Notes under the pieces: model-generated | Told to the model about the DNA's origin: nothing | Database searches by the model: none | What the model saw: only the letters and a program-made list of their open reading frames with translations | Assembly (NCBI GenBank): GCA_947166385.1 | Contig: CAMVEB010000004.1 | Location: forward strand, 1 to 64,000 | Length of the DNA stretch: 64,000 nucleotides | Direction: 5' to 3' | DNA from: an uncultured Clostridia bacterium | GTDB taxonomy: Bacteria > Bacillota > Clostridia > Christensenellales > Aristaeellaceae | Part shown: positions 50,820 through 60,851 of the stretch, piece by piece | Position numbering within the stretch: position 1 is the first letter of the stretch | Layout: each line of letters begins with the position of its first letter | Translations under genes and position numbers: made by a program

Positions 50820-52859
50820 ATGGAATACTATGTTAACAGAGAAATCAGCTGGCTGGAATTCAATGAACGCGTTTTGAAAAATGCCGAGTTTCAACATGTC
50901 CCCTTATGCGAAAGGCTCAATTTTTTCTCTATATTCCAATCCAATCTTGATGAGTTTTTTATGGTCAGAATCGGCAGCTTGCACGACCAGCAGCTGCTGA
51001 ACAACGGCGTGCGGGAAAACAAAACAGGCCTGACGCCGTCACGACAGATTGACGCCGCACTTGAAAAGATCAGAGAAATATGTCAGAAGCGGGATAAGGT
51101 TTATCTTGACCTGCTGAATGATCTCAGCGAACAAAATATCCATATCGTTCGGTTTTCCGAGATATCAAATTCATCGGAAAGAAAACTGCAAAGCGTTTTC
51201 CAGGATGATGTACTTCCTTATCTTTCCTTCTACAACATCAAAAAGAAACAGGAACTTCCATTCCTGAACAATCGGGAAATATACGCCATCGCTGAACTGC
51301 AGGATCTCCATGCAGAAAAATCGATCGCTGTGATTCCGTGTTCCGCGTCTGCGCTTTCCAGACTGATTACCGTTCCCGATGAAGACGGATACTACATCCT
51401 GCTAGAAGAATTCATCCTTCATTATCTTCCTCTTTTGTTCCCCGATCATCAGGTTATGGGAAAAACGCTGGTGAGAATCACCCGGAACGCAGATATTGAT
51501 GCGGACTCGGTGTACGATGAAGACCTGAATTACCGGGATCACATGGCGGACATCATCAAGCAAAGAAAGAGGTTATGTCCTGTAAGGCTTGAACTGAGCA
51601 GACAGATTAATCATGAAATTATCACTTTGCTTTGCGATGCACTGAATCTGAGCGAAAACCAGGTTTACGAATATGATACACCGCTGGAGCTTTCATTTCT
51701 CTATCAGATCAGCGACAAGCTGAGGCAAAACCCTTCTCTGTTTTATCCTCCCAGATATCCGAGGAAAATCCTGGCCTGCTGCGAAGATAACAGAATGCTG
51801 GAAGAAATCAAAAAAGCGGACCTGTTTCTATATTATCCTTACGATCATTTCAACAACTTTCTGCGCCTTCTTCAGGAAGCATCCCATCACCCAAAGGTAA
51901 AAACAATCCGCATCTCCCTCTATCGCGTGGCAAGAGACAGTAAAGTTGCCGAGACGCTGGCAGAAGCCGCAGAGAACGGGAAAAAAGTGGAAGTGTTTGT
52001 TGAACTGAAAGCGCGATTTGATGAAGAAAACAATATCGAATGGAGCCGCCGCCTTGAGCAAGCCGGATGCAGAGTAAAATACGGAATTGAGCACATCAAA
52101 GTGCACAGCAAACTATGTATCATTCTAATGGAAGATGAACAGGGGAACGATTTTTGTATCACGCAAATCGGGACCGGAAATTACAACGAAAAGACAAGCA
52201 GAATCTATACGGATTTCTGTCTGATGACAGCAAATCAGGACATCGGAAAAGACGGATGGGCTGTATTCGACGGCTTGTTCAGCGGAACGACTGTTCCGAG
52301 CGCCAAATTGCTTCTTGTGTCTCCCCAGCACATGGAAAAGCCGCTGATTCGACTGATTGACCGGGAAATCAATAAAGGAACCCGCGGACGAATCAGATTA
52401 AAGCTGAACAGCCTGACTGACAAAATCCTGATGGACAAATTAATTGAAGCCAGTTGCGCCGGAGTCAGAATTGAGATGGTCATCCGCGGAATCTGCTGTC
52501 TGCTGCCACAGGTCAAAGGCGTCACCGATCACATTCGTGTGATCAGTATTGTCGGAAGATATCTGGAGCATTCGAGAATCTATCTGTTTGGTGAAGATGA
52601 TGAAATGACGGCTTATATCTCCAGCGCGGACTGGATGACCAGAAACATGTCCAGGCGCGTGGAAATTGCCTGTCCGATTATTCACCCGGCTCATATCAAA
52701 TACCTGACACGAATCTTTGATACATGCTGGCAGGACACAGCTCAGAGCTGGGAACTGCAGAGCAACGGATGCTATCAGAAACGAACCTCGGAGAATGACT
52801 GCAGATTTAATGCACAGGAAGCTTTTTACGCATTGGAATTCAGCCGCGATAATCCATAA
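50820..52859 (+). CDS. ppk: Polyphosphate kinase 1
   Basis: Builds polyphosphate from ATP gamma-phosphates; 679 residues. The N-terminal domain begins EYYVNREISWLEFNERVL, and the head holds FFSIFQSNLDEFFMVRIGSL. The catalytic phospho-His is in YGIEHIKVHSKLC near residue 425. ATG 50820 has AGGGAGA 7 bases before it; the open frame from 50754 overlaps recG. Its last 20 bases overlap the end of the convergent hemW gene. No ppx exopolyphosphatase is visible nearby. Confidence 0.94.
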   Translation: MEYYVNREISWLEFNERVLKNAEFQHVPLCERLNFFSIFQSNLDEFFMVRIGSLHDQQLLNNGVRENKTGLTPSRQIDAALEKIREICQKRDKVYLDLLNDLSEQNIHIVRFSEISNSSERKLQSVFQDDVLPYLSFYNIKKKQELPFLNNREIYAIAELQDLHAEKSIAVIPCSASALSRLITVPDEDGYYILLEEFILHYLPLLFPDHQVMGKTLVRITRNADIDADSVYDEDLNYRDHMADIIKQRKRLCPVRLELSRQINHEIITLLCDALNLSENQVYEYDTPLELSFLYQISDKLRQNPSLFYPPRYPRKILACCEDNRMLEEIKKADLFLYYPYDHFNNFLRLLQEASHHPKVKTIRISLYRVARDSKVAETLAEAAENGKKVEVFVELKARFDEENNIEWSRRLEQAGCRVKYGIEHIKVHSKLCIILMEDEQGNDFCITQIGTGNYNEKTSRIYTDFCLMTANQDIGKDGWAVFDGLFSGTTVPSAKLLLVSPQHMEKPLIRLIDREINKGTRGRIRLKLNSLTDKILMDKLIEASCAGVRIEMVIRGICCLLPQVKGVTDHIRVISIVGRYLEHSRIYLFGEDDEMTAYISSADWMTRNMSRRVEIACPIIHPAHIKYLTRIFDTCWQDTAQSWELQSNGCYQKRTSENDCRFNAQEAFYALEFSRDNP

Positions 52860-54000
52860 AATCCAGCAGGATGCTATTCTGGATATCCATGCCACGACGT
52901 GTAAGCTTCCACGAAGCATCCTGATGGATCATCAGTCCATTTTCTTCCATTTTTTTCAGGCTAGGTCCGTAACAATCATCTATATGGATTCGGTGCAGAT
53001 CGAAAAATCTGCTTTCGCTGATGCCACGATTCATTCTGAGCGCCAACATCATTGTTTCAAATCTTGCTTCTTCCGGAGAAATGAAATCTGTATGCAGACG
53101 ATCTGATTCGTGATTTTTCACTAAAAGCATATAGCCATCCAATGTTTCCGGATTCGTCTTTCGAACGCAGTTTAATCCATTTTCTGTTTTGCCGATGATC
53201 TGCATGGATGCAGCCGATACTCCTAGCCCCATATAAGGCGTCTGATCCCAGTAACCAATGTTATGAATACACTCCCGGTTTTCCCTGGCAAAATTCGATA
53301 TTTCATATTGCCTATATCCGGCTTTTTCCAACATGGTCAGCGCTGTATCATACATATCCCTTTCCAGGTCCGGAGAGGGGAGAGATGTTACGCCGGACTG
53401 CAGCGCGCGGAAGAGGGGAGTACCTTCTTCCGGAATCAGGCCGTAGGCACTGATATGAGCCGGTTTCAGGGAAATTGCCTTGTTCAATGTATCCGTCCAG
53501 ATTTCCATCGTTTGAGATGGGATGCCGAACATCAAATCCAGATTATAATTATTCACATTCAGTTGGTTCAACAATCGGACTGAATTGATAACATCCGCAT
53601 AGGAATGGATTCTTCCAAGATTTTTCAAAATACCGTTATCAGCGGATTGCATCCCCAATGAAAACCGATTGATTCCAAGAGCTATGCACGTTCTGATAAA
53701 ATCTTCAGTCAACGTGCCCGGATTTGATTCAATTGTGAATTCCTGTATGCTTTCCAATGGCAATATAACTTTCAGATGATGAATAAACGAATCAAGCAGC
53801 GACGGCAATATCAGGGAAGGTGTTCCTCCGCCGATATATACAGAAGTAAATGGTTCTGTTACTTCCCGGATTCGCTGCTCCGCTTCCATGAGCACTGTTT
53901 CAAGATATTCGGGGATCCGGTTTTCCGACTGGGGAAAGGAGACAAATGAACAATACTCGCATTTCCTTGAACAGAACGGGATATGTATATATAATTCCAT
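52840..54000 (-). CDS. hemW: HemW-type radical SAM heme chaperone
   Basis: This radical SAM protein of 386 residues is often annotated as oxygen-independent coproporphyrinogen III oxidase. The cluster motif is HIPFCSRKCEYCSF, with Cys spacing CxxxCxxC. YIGGGTPSLI, the SLGMQSADNGILKNLGRIHS block and LMFGIPSQT follow. The extra N-terminal Cys and motif of true HemN is missing, so HemW, which delivers heme, is the better name. ATG 54000 with AAAGGAGA upstream is chosen; it lies inside the end of the upstream SLOG gene. Confidence 0.9.
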   Translation of the reverse strand: MELYIHIPFCSRKCEYCSFVSFPQSENRIPEYLETVLMEAEQRIREVTEPFTSVYIGGGTPSLILPSLLDSFIHHLKVILPLESIQEFTIESNPGTLTEDFIRTCIALGINRFSLGMQSADNGILKNLGRIHSYADVINSVRLLNQLNVNNYNLDLMFGIPSQTMEIWTDTLNKAISLKPAHISAYGLIPEEGTPLFRALQSGVTSLPSPDLERDMYDTALTMLEKAGYRQYEISNFARENRECIHNIGYWDQTPYMGLGVSAASMQIIGKTENGLNCVRKTNPETLDGYMLLVKNHESDRLHTDFISPEEARFETMMLALRMNRGISESRFFDLHRIHIDDCYGPSLKKMEENGLMIHQDASWKLTRRGMDIQNSILLDFMDYRG

Positions 54001-54521
54001 AAGTTCTCCTTTAATATGCACGTTTCTTCAGGGTGTGTCATGGCCAGATTTTTGATTTGCAGTCCCTGGTGAAGCGCATATCGAACAGTCGACCAGGTAC
54101 CGCCTTTCATCTGGGTCATATAACATATGCACATGGAAGAATGGTCAACCATAAAGCGGTTTCTGGTCTGCATGCAACCGGCATAATAAAAATCAGACAA
54201 AATGATCACGTCATCAGCCTGTTTCAGAATATCCTGGTATATTTTTCTGTCTTTCGGATTCCATCGGTCCGCCTGGCTTGAGCAGGGAATCACAATCACC
54301 AATTTAATATCCGGATATTCTGATCTTGACTGAAGAAGTACGTTTTCCGCCAGTGTATCAAATCCCAAAGCTCCACCACACAGGAAATAACGATATCCAA
54401 GATGATAACATTTTTCCACTGTATCATGAAGTGTATGCTGCAGTATCTGTACCTCCTGCGGGAGAATCATCCGGTGCCCCGTCAGGCAGACAGACTCGGA
54501 AATATTGAAATCCTGAAGCAT
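53859..54521 (-). CDS. SLOG-domain protein (DUF1273, YpsA-like)
   Basis: This 220-residue frame has a SLOG (Rossmann-like) domain in residues 1-150: SVCLTGHR at the start, FLCGGALGFDTLAENVLL, then WNPKDRKIYQDILKQADDVI and GTWSTVRYALHQGL. The family includes YpsA and DprA-like nucleotide-binding proteins. About 47 residues at the C-terminus are read from DNA that also encodes the hemW N-terminus in another frame (142 bases of overlap). The natural stop may therefore have been lost, or the overlap is real. The role is unknown. Confidence 0.75.
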   Translation of the reverse strand: MLQDFNISESVCLTGHRMILPQEVQILQHTLHDTVEKCYHLGYRYFLCGGALGFDTLAENVLLQSRSEYPDIKLVIVIPCSSQADRWNPKDRKIYQDILKQADDVIILSDFYYAGCMQTRNRFMVDHSSMCICYMTQMKGGTWSTVRYALHQGLQIKNLAMTHPEETCILKENLWNYIYISRSVQGNASIVHLSPFPSRKTGSPNILKQCSWKRSSESGK

Positions 54522-54541
54522 GAGATTTAATCCTTCTGCAA

Positions 54542-56341
54542 TTAATCCATTTTCAGAACGGCCAAAAAAGCCTCGCTCGGAACCTGTACCGTTCCAAACT
54601 GCCTCATTCTCTTTTTACCTTCTTTTTGCTTTTCCAGCAATTTCTTTTTCCGCGTAATATCTCCGCCATAACACTTTGCCAGGACATCTTTCCTCATGGC
54701 TTTTACGGTTTCTCTGGCTATTACTTTTCCTCCGATTGCAGCCTGAATCGGTATTTCAAACATTTGCCGGGGGATCACGTCCTTCAGTTTCTCAGCGATT
54801 CCGCGGCCTCGCTGATATGCTTTGTCGCGATGAACAATGATCGAAAAAGCATCACAGAGATCTCCGTTCAGAAGAATATCAAGCTTTACAAGATCGCTTT
54901 CGCGATAATCCTTTAATTCATAATCAAAAGAAGCATATCCCCGACTGCGGCTCTTGATCTGATCAAAGAAATCGAATATGATTTCATTCAGCGGCATATC
55001 ATAATTCAATTTGACCCGGTTTCCTTCATATTGCATATCAATAAAGATGCCGCGTTTTTCCTGGCATAATTCCATGATTGTTCCGACTGAATCCTGCGGC
55101 GTATAAATCACAGCATGGACAAAAGGTTCTTCCATTTTTGCGATTTCACCAATGGGAGGAAGATTGGTCGGATTATCAATAAAAACTTCAGTACCGTTTG
55201 TTTTCGTAATTTTATAGATAACACTCGGCGCTGTCGTAACAAGATTCAGATCGAATTCCCGTTCCAGCCGTGTTGTGATGATATCCATATGAAGCAAACC
55301 AAGAAATCCGCAACGGAAACCATAGCCAAGAGCCACCGATGTTTCCGGTTCAAAAGAAAGTGCCGCGTCATTCATACGCAGTTTTTCCAGAGAATCCTTC
55401 AACGCCGGATAATCGGCACCGTCAGCCGGGTATATTCCGCAATATACCATGGGTGTTACATTTCTGTAACCCGGAAGCGGGGTTTCCGCCGGATCGTCAG
55501 CATTGGTAATAGTATCGCCTACACGGGTATCCCGGACATCCTTGATCGAAGCAGCCACATATCCGACATCTCCCGCCTGAAGAACATCACACGGTTTGTA
55601 TCCCGGAACAAAATGGCCAACTTCCACAACATCAAATTCGCGTCCTGTTGCCATCAGACGCATCTTCATTCCAGGACGTATGGATCCTTCTTTTACCCGT
55701 ATAAAACAAATTGCTCCTTTGTAATTATCATAAAAGGCATCGAAAATCAAAGCCTGCAACGGAGCGTGATCATCCCCGGAGGGAGATGGAATGTATTTCA
55801 CTACCGATTCAAGAACATCCTCAATATTCAAGCCGGTTTTTGCAGAAATGCAAGGGGCAAAACTTGCATCCAGACCGATTACATCCTCAATTTCACGACG
55901 AACTTCCTCAGGGCGGGCCGAAGGAAGATCTATTTTATTGATCACCGGAATGATTTCCAGATTGTGATCCAGAGCAAGATATACATTCGCAAGCGTCTGC
56001 GCCTCAATTCCCTGGGTTGCGTCAACAACCAGCAATGCTCCTTCACAGGCGGCGAGAGCTCTGCTGACCTCATATGAGAAATCGACATGACCGGGCGTAT
56101 CTATGAGATTTAGGATGTATTCTTCTCCATCCTGAGAGCGATACTTCATATGAACCGCTTTGCTTTTGATGGTTATACCGCGTTCACGCTCCAGCTCCAT
56201 GCTGTCAAGAATCTGTTCCACCATTTCACGCGACTCGAAAACGCCTGTTTTTTCCAGAATGCGATCCGCCAATGTGCTTTTTCCGTGATCAATATGTGCA
56301 ACGATGCAAAAATTCCTGATTTTCGTGATTTTGTCGTTCAT
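54542..56341 (-). CDS. lepA: Elongation factor 4 (LepA)
   Basis: This is a ribosomal GTPase of 599 residues that back-translocates or remodels ribosomes under stress. G1 is [15 protein letters not shown]3 is DTPGHVDF, G4 is NKID and G5 is SAKTG. The C-terminus carries the LepA-specific domain with [18 protein letters not shown] then [20 protein letters not shown] precedes the ATG. It follows plsY after 25 bases and lies 20 bases before the SLOG gene, all on the reverse strand. Confidence 0.96.
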   Translation of the reverse strand: MNDKITKIRNFCIVAHIDHGKSTLADRILEKTGVFESREMVEQILDSMELERERGITIKSKAVHMKYRSQDGEEYILNLIDTPGHVDFSYEVSRALAACEGALLVVDATQGIEAQTLANVYLALDHNLEIIPVINKIDLPSARPEEVRREIEDVIGLDASFAPCISAKTGLNIEDVLESVVKYIPSPSGDDHAPLQALIFDAFYDNYKGAICFIRVKEGSIRPGMKMRLMATGREFDVVEVGHFVPGYKPCDVLQAGDVGYVAASIKDVRDTRVGDTITNADDPAETPLPGYRNVTPMVYCGIYPADGADYPALKDSLEKLRMNDAALSFEPETSVALGYGFRCGFLGLLHMDIITTRLEREFDLNLVTTAPSVIYKITKTNGTEVFIDNPTNLPPIGEIAKMEEPFVHAVIYTPQDSVGTIMELCQEKRGIFIDMQYEGNRVKLNYDMPLNEIIFDFFDQIKSRSRGYASFDYELKDYRESDLVKLDILLNGDLCDAFSIIVHRDKAYQRGRGIAEKLKDVIPRQMFEIPIQAAIGGKVIARETVKAMRKDVLAKCYGGDITRKKKLLEKQKEGKKRMRQFGTVQVPSEAFLAVLKMD

Positions 56342-56366
56342 ATGGTCTCACCTCTGCGATTCGGAT

Positions 56367-56996
56367 TTATATCTTTTTCCCCAGCTTGTTCTCATTTCCC
56401 TTGAGCAGGCGTCCTATATTGGCATGATGTCTGATAATGCAAAGCGCGGCAAGAACGATCGACCAAAGAATAACGAATACTTTCCAGGGGCCTGAATATG
56501 TTACGGATACCAGAACCGCATATGAAACAAGAAGGAACATACTTCCAAGGGAAATATAGCGTTTCCAGGCAATGAGCAATGCGGCAAGAACATAACATAT
56601 GACAGCAGGAAGCGGAAAACAGAAGCACATTACACCGCAGCTTGTTGCGACACCTTTCCCCCCCTTAAAAGAGAAGAACACAGGCCAATTATGCCCTATC
56701 ACGGCAAAAAGGCCAGCCAGCAAGGCTCCCATATGGTCTCCCGTGAGGAGGATACCGATCCAGCAAGACAATACCCCTTTCAATATATCACCGAAGAATG
56801 TGATGAGCCCATATTTCCATCCCATTGTTCTTTGTACATTACTGGCACCCGTGTTTTTACTGCCAACCGTTCTGAGATCCGGCCCGTTTGCCGCTTTAGA
56901 CGTAAGAATTCCAGTCGAAACGGAACCGATCAAATATGAAATGACACACGCGAGCAACGTCATCCAGGGTTTCTCTGAAAAAACTGTTGGAAACAT
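56367..56996 (-). CDS. plsY: Glycerol-3-phosphate acyltransferase PlsY
   Basis: This membrane acyltransferase of 209 residues moves the acyl group from acyl-phosphate to glycerol-3-phosphate, the first step of phospholipid synthesis. Five hydrophobic segments are seen. The family motifs are SYLIGSVSTGIL, SKNTGASNVQRTMG, and a glycine-rich FFSFKGGKGVATSCG. AAAGGAGA precedes the ATG. The order der-plsY matches Bacillus and many Clostridia. Confidence 0.95.
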   Translation of the reverse strand: MFPTVFSEKPWMTLLACVISYLIGSVSTGILTSKAANGPDLRTVGSKNTGASNVQRTMGWKYGLITFFGDILKGVLSCWIGILLTGDHMGALLAGLFAVIGHNWPVFFSFKGGKGVATSCGVMCFCFPLPAVICYVLAALLIAWKRYISLGSMFLLVSYAVLVSVTYSGPWKVFVILWSIVLAALCIIRHHANIGRLLKGNENKLGKKI

Positions 56997-57001
56997 GATG
57001 A

Positions 57002-58342
57002 TTATATCTCCTTTTTATTTTTTTCACGAAGAATAAAGCGGATCGGAGTTCCATCAAGGACAAAGGATTTTCTGAAATAGTTTTCCAGATAACGCTTGTA
57101 AGAAAAGGGCATAAGTTTTTCATCATTAACGAAAAAAACAAACGTCGGAGGCTGAATGCCTGTCTGTGTTGCATAGTATATTTTCAACCTGCGAGTGCCC
57201 TGAACAGGCGGCTGAAGGTCCCTGATTGCATCATTCAGGACATCATTCAGTATGCCGGTTTTTATTCTGCGGATGGATGTCTCATAAACTTCTTTCACCT
57301 TTGGCAGAACCGAAGTGACACGCTGACCGGATTTTGCAGATATGAATAATACAGGGGCATAGTCCATGAATTTCAGGTCTTCCATCACTTTTTTCTGATA
57401 CTTTTCAAGGGTTCCGGTTTCTTTATCCAGCATATCCCATTTGTTCACGATCACAACGATCGCTTTTCCTTCTTCAAGGATGAGGCCGGCTATCTTGGTA
57501 TCCTGCTCCGTTACTCCCTGATTCGCGTCTATCATTAAAAGAGCAACGTCACAACGCCGGATCGCTGCAATGGATCTGATGACACTGTAATGCTCGAGAC
57601 TTTCCTGTTCAATGTCCCTTTTTCTCCTCATTCCGGCTGTGTCAATAATCAGGTATTCCGTACCATCATAATCTGTATATAATGAATCAATCGCATCTCT
57701 CGTTGTGCCCGGAATATCCGAAACCATGGTTCGGTTTTCGCCTAGAATGCGATTTGCCAGAGAGCTTTTGCCAACATTTGGTTTACCAACAATGGCAATC
57801 TGAATGGGTTTTGTCTGCTCTGATTCTGCAATATTTTCAGATTCAGGAAACAAACTGATGATATGATCAAGCAGATCGCCAAATCCCAGCATATTCACAG
57901 AGCTGATGCCGATAGGATCACCAAGCCCTAACTCGTAGAATTCAAACAGGGAATCATTTAGTCCCAAATAATCCACTTTGTTGACAACCAAAACAACCGG
58001 CTTCCCGGTTTTTCTGAGAATATTGGCAACATCTCTGTCATCAGCGGTAACCCCATCACGGGCATCGGTGAAAAAGCATATTACATCTGCCAAGTCCATC
58101 GCTGTTTCTGCCTGGGATCTCATCTGGCAGAACAGAGCATCATCGCTTTTCGGATCAATACCTCCTGTATCAATTAAGGTAAAAGGATGTCCAAGCCATT
58201 CGGCATCCGCATGGATCCGGTCCCGCGTTACTCCGGGAACATTTTCCACAATACTGACACGTCTGCCGGCCATTTTATTAAAGAAGGTTGATTTCCCGAC
58301 ATTAGGCCTGCCAACAATCGCAACTAATGGCTTATTAATCAT
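57002..58342 (-). CDS. der: Ribosome assembly GTPase Der (EngA)
   Basis: This is a double-GTPase of 446 residues needed for 50S subunit assembly. Two G domains are complete: GRPNVGKSTFFNKM with DTGG and NKVD, then GKPNVGKSSLANRI with DTAG and NKWD. A C-terminal KH-like domain (PTFVFFVNDEKLMPFSYKRY) follows. The start overlaps the stop of the upstream DUF512 gene by 8 bases, and plsY follows closely. Confidence 0.96.
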   Translation of the reverse strand: MINKPLVAIVGRPNVGKSTFFNKMAGRRVSIVENVPGVTRDRIHADAEWLGHPFTLIDTGGIDPKSDDALFCQMRSQAETAMDLADVICFFTDARDGVTADDRDVANILRKTGKPVVLVVNKVDYLGLNDSLFEFYELGLGDPIGISSVNMLGFGDLLDHIISLFPESENIAESEQTKPIQIAIVGKPNVGKSSLANRILGENRTMVSDIPGTTRDAIDSLYTDYDGTEYLIIDTAGMRRKRDIEQESLEHYSVIRSIAAIRRCDVALLMIDANQGVTEQDTKIAGLILEEGKAIVVIVNKWDMLDKETGTLEKYQKKVMEDLKFMDYAPVLFISAKSGQRVTSVLPKVKEVYETSIRRIKTGILNDVLNDAIRDLQPPVQGTRRLKIYYATQTGIQPPTFVFFVNDEKLMPFSYKRYLENYFRKSFVLDGTPIRFILREKNKKEI

Positions 58343-59672
58343 TTATGCAATCCTCCAAACTGTATAACGAACGAATCAGTGACTCGCCATTGTTTTTCAC
58401 AACCCTGATTGGCTTTCCGAGAATGCGTGTGATCTCCTCCAAAGTCATGCCATCCAGAAAACAATCCGTGTTCTCTCGAAGCATATTCTCCGATATCAGC
58501 ACAATATCAAAGATTTTATCTGAAAGAGCGGAAAGCAAATCCTGCCCGACAATCAAACCTGTGACCGTGATACTTTCTCCAAAAAATTTGTTTTTTACAG
58601 GGATTACTTCCAAATCAACCCAATCAGGCTTGTATTGATTCACGATTCTCTCAAGATGCGGATAAGCGGATTGTCCGGTTGGAATAATCATTCTTTGATG
58701 CTCTTTTGGGGAGGGTGGGATTCTGCTGATTACAGGAGAAAGATCTTCCCAGGCGAATTTACACTCATCTTCCAACTGCCGAATCATTCCGACACCGTTT
58801 TCAATCTGAGGATATCCCTCATATGCAGACTCTTCCGGTAAATTTTCATTACTAAGGCAATAAAACTCGTCAGACAGAAAAACAAACCGTGTCCCAAACC
58901 GTTGCAAATAAATGGTTTGATATTCCTCAATCATTTTAATCAGGTCTTTTGCCATCTCAGGGGTTACAGCCGGAATGCTGGTCAGTCCATCCCTGAATTT
59001 TGTCATTCCAATCGGCACAATGGCCATCGATAAAGCTGCCGGCCATAAAGCAGCCAAATCCTCTATTGTCTTTTTTAGTACATCGCCGTCATTCCATCCC
59101 GGGCATAGTACAATCTGTGCATGAAACTGAAGATTGTGATTCTTCAGAGCGGTTAATCTGTCAAGAATCTTATCGGCATTCGGATTCCTGAGCAATCGCT
59201 TCCTCACTTCTCCGTCCGTAGCATGAACAGAAATATATAAAGGAGAAGCCTTCCTGCGAAGAATCCGTGAAAATTCCTGATCATTTACATTGGTCAGCGT
59301 CACATAGTTACCCATCATCAGACTTAAACGCCAATCATCATCCTTTACATAAAGAGAGCTTCTCATTCCCGGAGGCATTTGATCAATGAAGCAGAAGAGG
59401 CAATGGTTCTGGCAAGAGCGAGGTTTCATAATATTGGATTCATCGAGTCTGATCCCGAGCGGTTCCCACTTGGATTTCGCAATGCTGACCTGACGCTTAT
59501 TCCCGTGTTCATCTGAAAGAATCAACTCCAGATGAGGGTGCTGAATCAAATCCTGATAATCAATCTCATCGATGACGGATTCACCATTGATGGAAACGAT
59601 TATCTCATTAGGATGAATACCGGCTTTTGCGGCAGGGGAGGACGAAGCAACGTGCAGAATCTTTATTGCCAA
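58335..59672 (-). CDS. DUF512 / PDZ-domain iron-sulfur protein
   Basis: This 445-residue protein belongs to a conserved family seen next to der in Clostridia. A short N-terminal PDZ-like part (residues 1-65, SSPAAKAGIHPNEIIVSING) is followed by a radical SAM-like Cys motif CQNHCLFCFIDQMPPGMR, a TIM-barrel-like part (PLYISVHATDGEVRKRLLRN) and the C-terminal DUF512 region. Reported names include Fe-S oxidoreductase and NrdG-like; the function is unproven. TTG 59672 with GGGAGGGG upstream is the start. Confidence 0.88.
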   Translation of the reverse strand: MAIKILHVASSSPAAKAGIHPNEIIVSINGESVIDEIDYQDLIQHPHLELILSDEHGNKRQVSIAKSKWEPLGIRLDESNIMKPRSCQNHCLFCFIDQMPPGMRSSLYVKDDDWRLSLMMGNYVTLTNVNDQEFSRILRRKASPLYISVHATDGEVRKRLLRNPNADKILDRLTALKNHNLQFHAQIVLCPGWNDGDVLKKTIEDLAALWPAALSMAIVPIGMTKFRDGLTSIPAVTPEMAKDLIKMIEEYQTIYLQRFGTRFVFLSDEFYCLSNENLPEESAYEGYPQIENGVGMIRQLEDECKFAWEDLSPVISRIPPSPKEHQRMIIPTGQSAYPHLERIVNQYKPDWVDLEVIPVKNKFFGESITVTGLIVGQDLLSALSDKIFDIVLISENMLRENTDCFLDGMTLEEITRILGKPIRVVKNNGESLIRSLYSLEDCIND

Positions 59673-59776
59673 ATAAACCCCTCCCTTGCTCCATAAAATC
59701 CCAAAATATTATGCGAAAAATACTCATGAATGTCAAGATTATCAAAAGATCTATTCTTCAGTTCCTTGTCAGTAAG

Positions 59777-59805
59777 TTGTCTTTTTTTCCAGTTGATGTT
59801 AAGAT
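59777..59805 (+). promoter_or_regulatory. Candidate promoter of the mreB paralogue
   Basis: TTGTCT (59777-59782), 17 bases, TAAGAT (59800-59805), about 38 bases before ATG 59844. Confidence 0.4.
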
Positions 59806-59843
59806 GTTGAAGAAACCATTCGTGAGGGTAGGAAGGGAAAGGT

Positions 59844-60851
59844 ATGCCGCAAGCAGGAGATATCGGAATAGATCTTGGAACATCCAACGTTGTTATTTTT
59901 ATGAAAGGGCACGGTATTATTTTCCGTGAGCCATCTATTGTGGCTGTTGATCATGAAAGCCACAACATTATTGCATTTGGCACGGAAGCAGCCCGTATGA
60001 TTGGCCGTACTCCATCCAATATCAATATCATCAGGCCTCTTGCTCAGGGCGAAATGCTTGATTTTGAAATGACAATTTCGATGCTAAGGTTTTATATTTC
60101 AAATGTGATTGGACGGCATTTTTTTGCCAGGCCAAGAGCTATTATGTCAGTACCTTCCGGTGTTAAGGACATGGAGAAAAAAGCATTAGTCACTTCTCTT
60201 TTTGATGCCGGACTTCGAAGAACTCAGATTCTTGACAGAACAATCGCAGCCGCACTGGGTGCCCAATTGAATTTTCTCGGTTCATACGGTTGCATGGTTG
60301 CAGACCTGAGTTCCGGCGGTACTGATCTTGCTGTATTATGCAATGGGGTAGTCAATGTCGTGAGTTCTATCCCGATCGGCGGCGATCAATTTGATGACGC
60401 TATTATCCGGTACATCAGGAGAAAATACAATCTGCTGATTGGCGAAAGAACTTCTGAAGGAATAAAAACTACTCTCGGCGGTGCTATGATCAAAAATCCG
60501 AGAGTAGAAATGGATATTACGGGAAGAAATCTTATCTCCGGACTACCGAAAACAATTACGATCGACTCCGATGAAATTTATGAAGCATTGACTGACAGCA
60601 TAAATGAACTCATTGAAGGCGTACAGACTGTGATTGAAAAGACTCCGCCGCAAATTGCTTCCGATATCTTTGAAGGAGGCGTTACGCTGACAGGCGGAGC
60701 TTCCATGCTATACGGACTGGCCGAGGCGATCAGCAGTGTTCTGAAGATTCCCTGTCAGGTTGCTCCGGACGCCAGGGACTGTGTTGTTCTCGGATGCGCG
60801 AGAGTTTTGTCGGATCCGGTTGGTATGCGCCATTTACTTACGACATCATAG
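59844..60851 (+). CDS. mreB: MreB-family rod shape protein
   Basis: This actin-like filament protein of 335 residues guides cell-wall synthesis. The phosphate loops are IGIDLGTSNVVIFMKG near residue 8 and VADLSSGGTDLAVL near 155. The ATP-binding GGVTLTGGASMLYGLAEAI lies near 280. The N-terminus is short and the second loop has SSGG in place of the usual IGGGTT, so it is probably an Mbl/MreBH-like paralogue. mreC and mreD are not adjacent. AAGGGAAAGGT precedes the ATG. Its stop overlaps that of the convergent ligase gene by 6 bases. Confidence 0.88.
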   Translation: MPQAGDIGIDLGTSNVVIFMKGHGIIFREPSIVAVDHESHNIIAFGTEAARMIGRTPSNINIIRPLAQGEMLDFEMTISMLRFYISNVIGRHFFARPRAIMSVPSGVKDMEKKALVTSLFDAGLRRTQILDRTIAAALGAQLNFLGSYGCMVADLSSGGTDLAVLCNGVVNVVSSIPIGGDQFDDAIIRYIRRKYNLLIGERTSEGIKTTLGGAMIKNPRVEMDITGRNLISGLPKTITIDSDEIYEALTDSINELIEGVQTVIEKTPPQIASDIFEGGVTLTGGASMLYGLAEAISSVLKIPCQVAPDARDCVVLGCARVLSDPVGMRHLLTTS

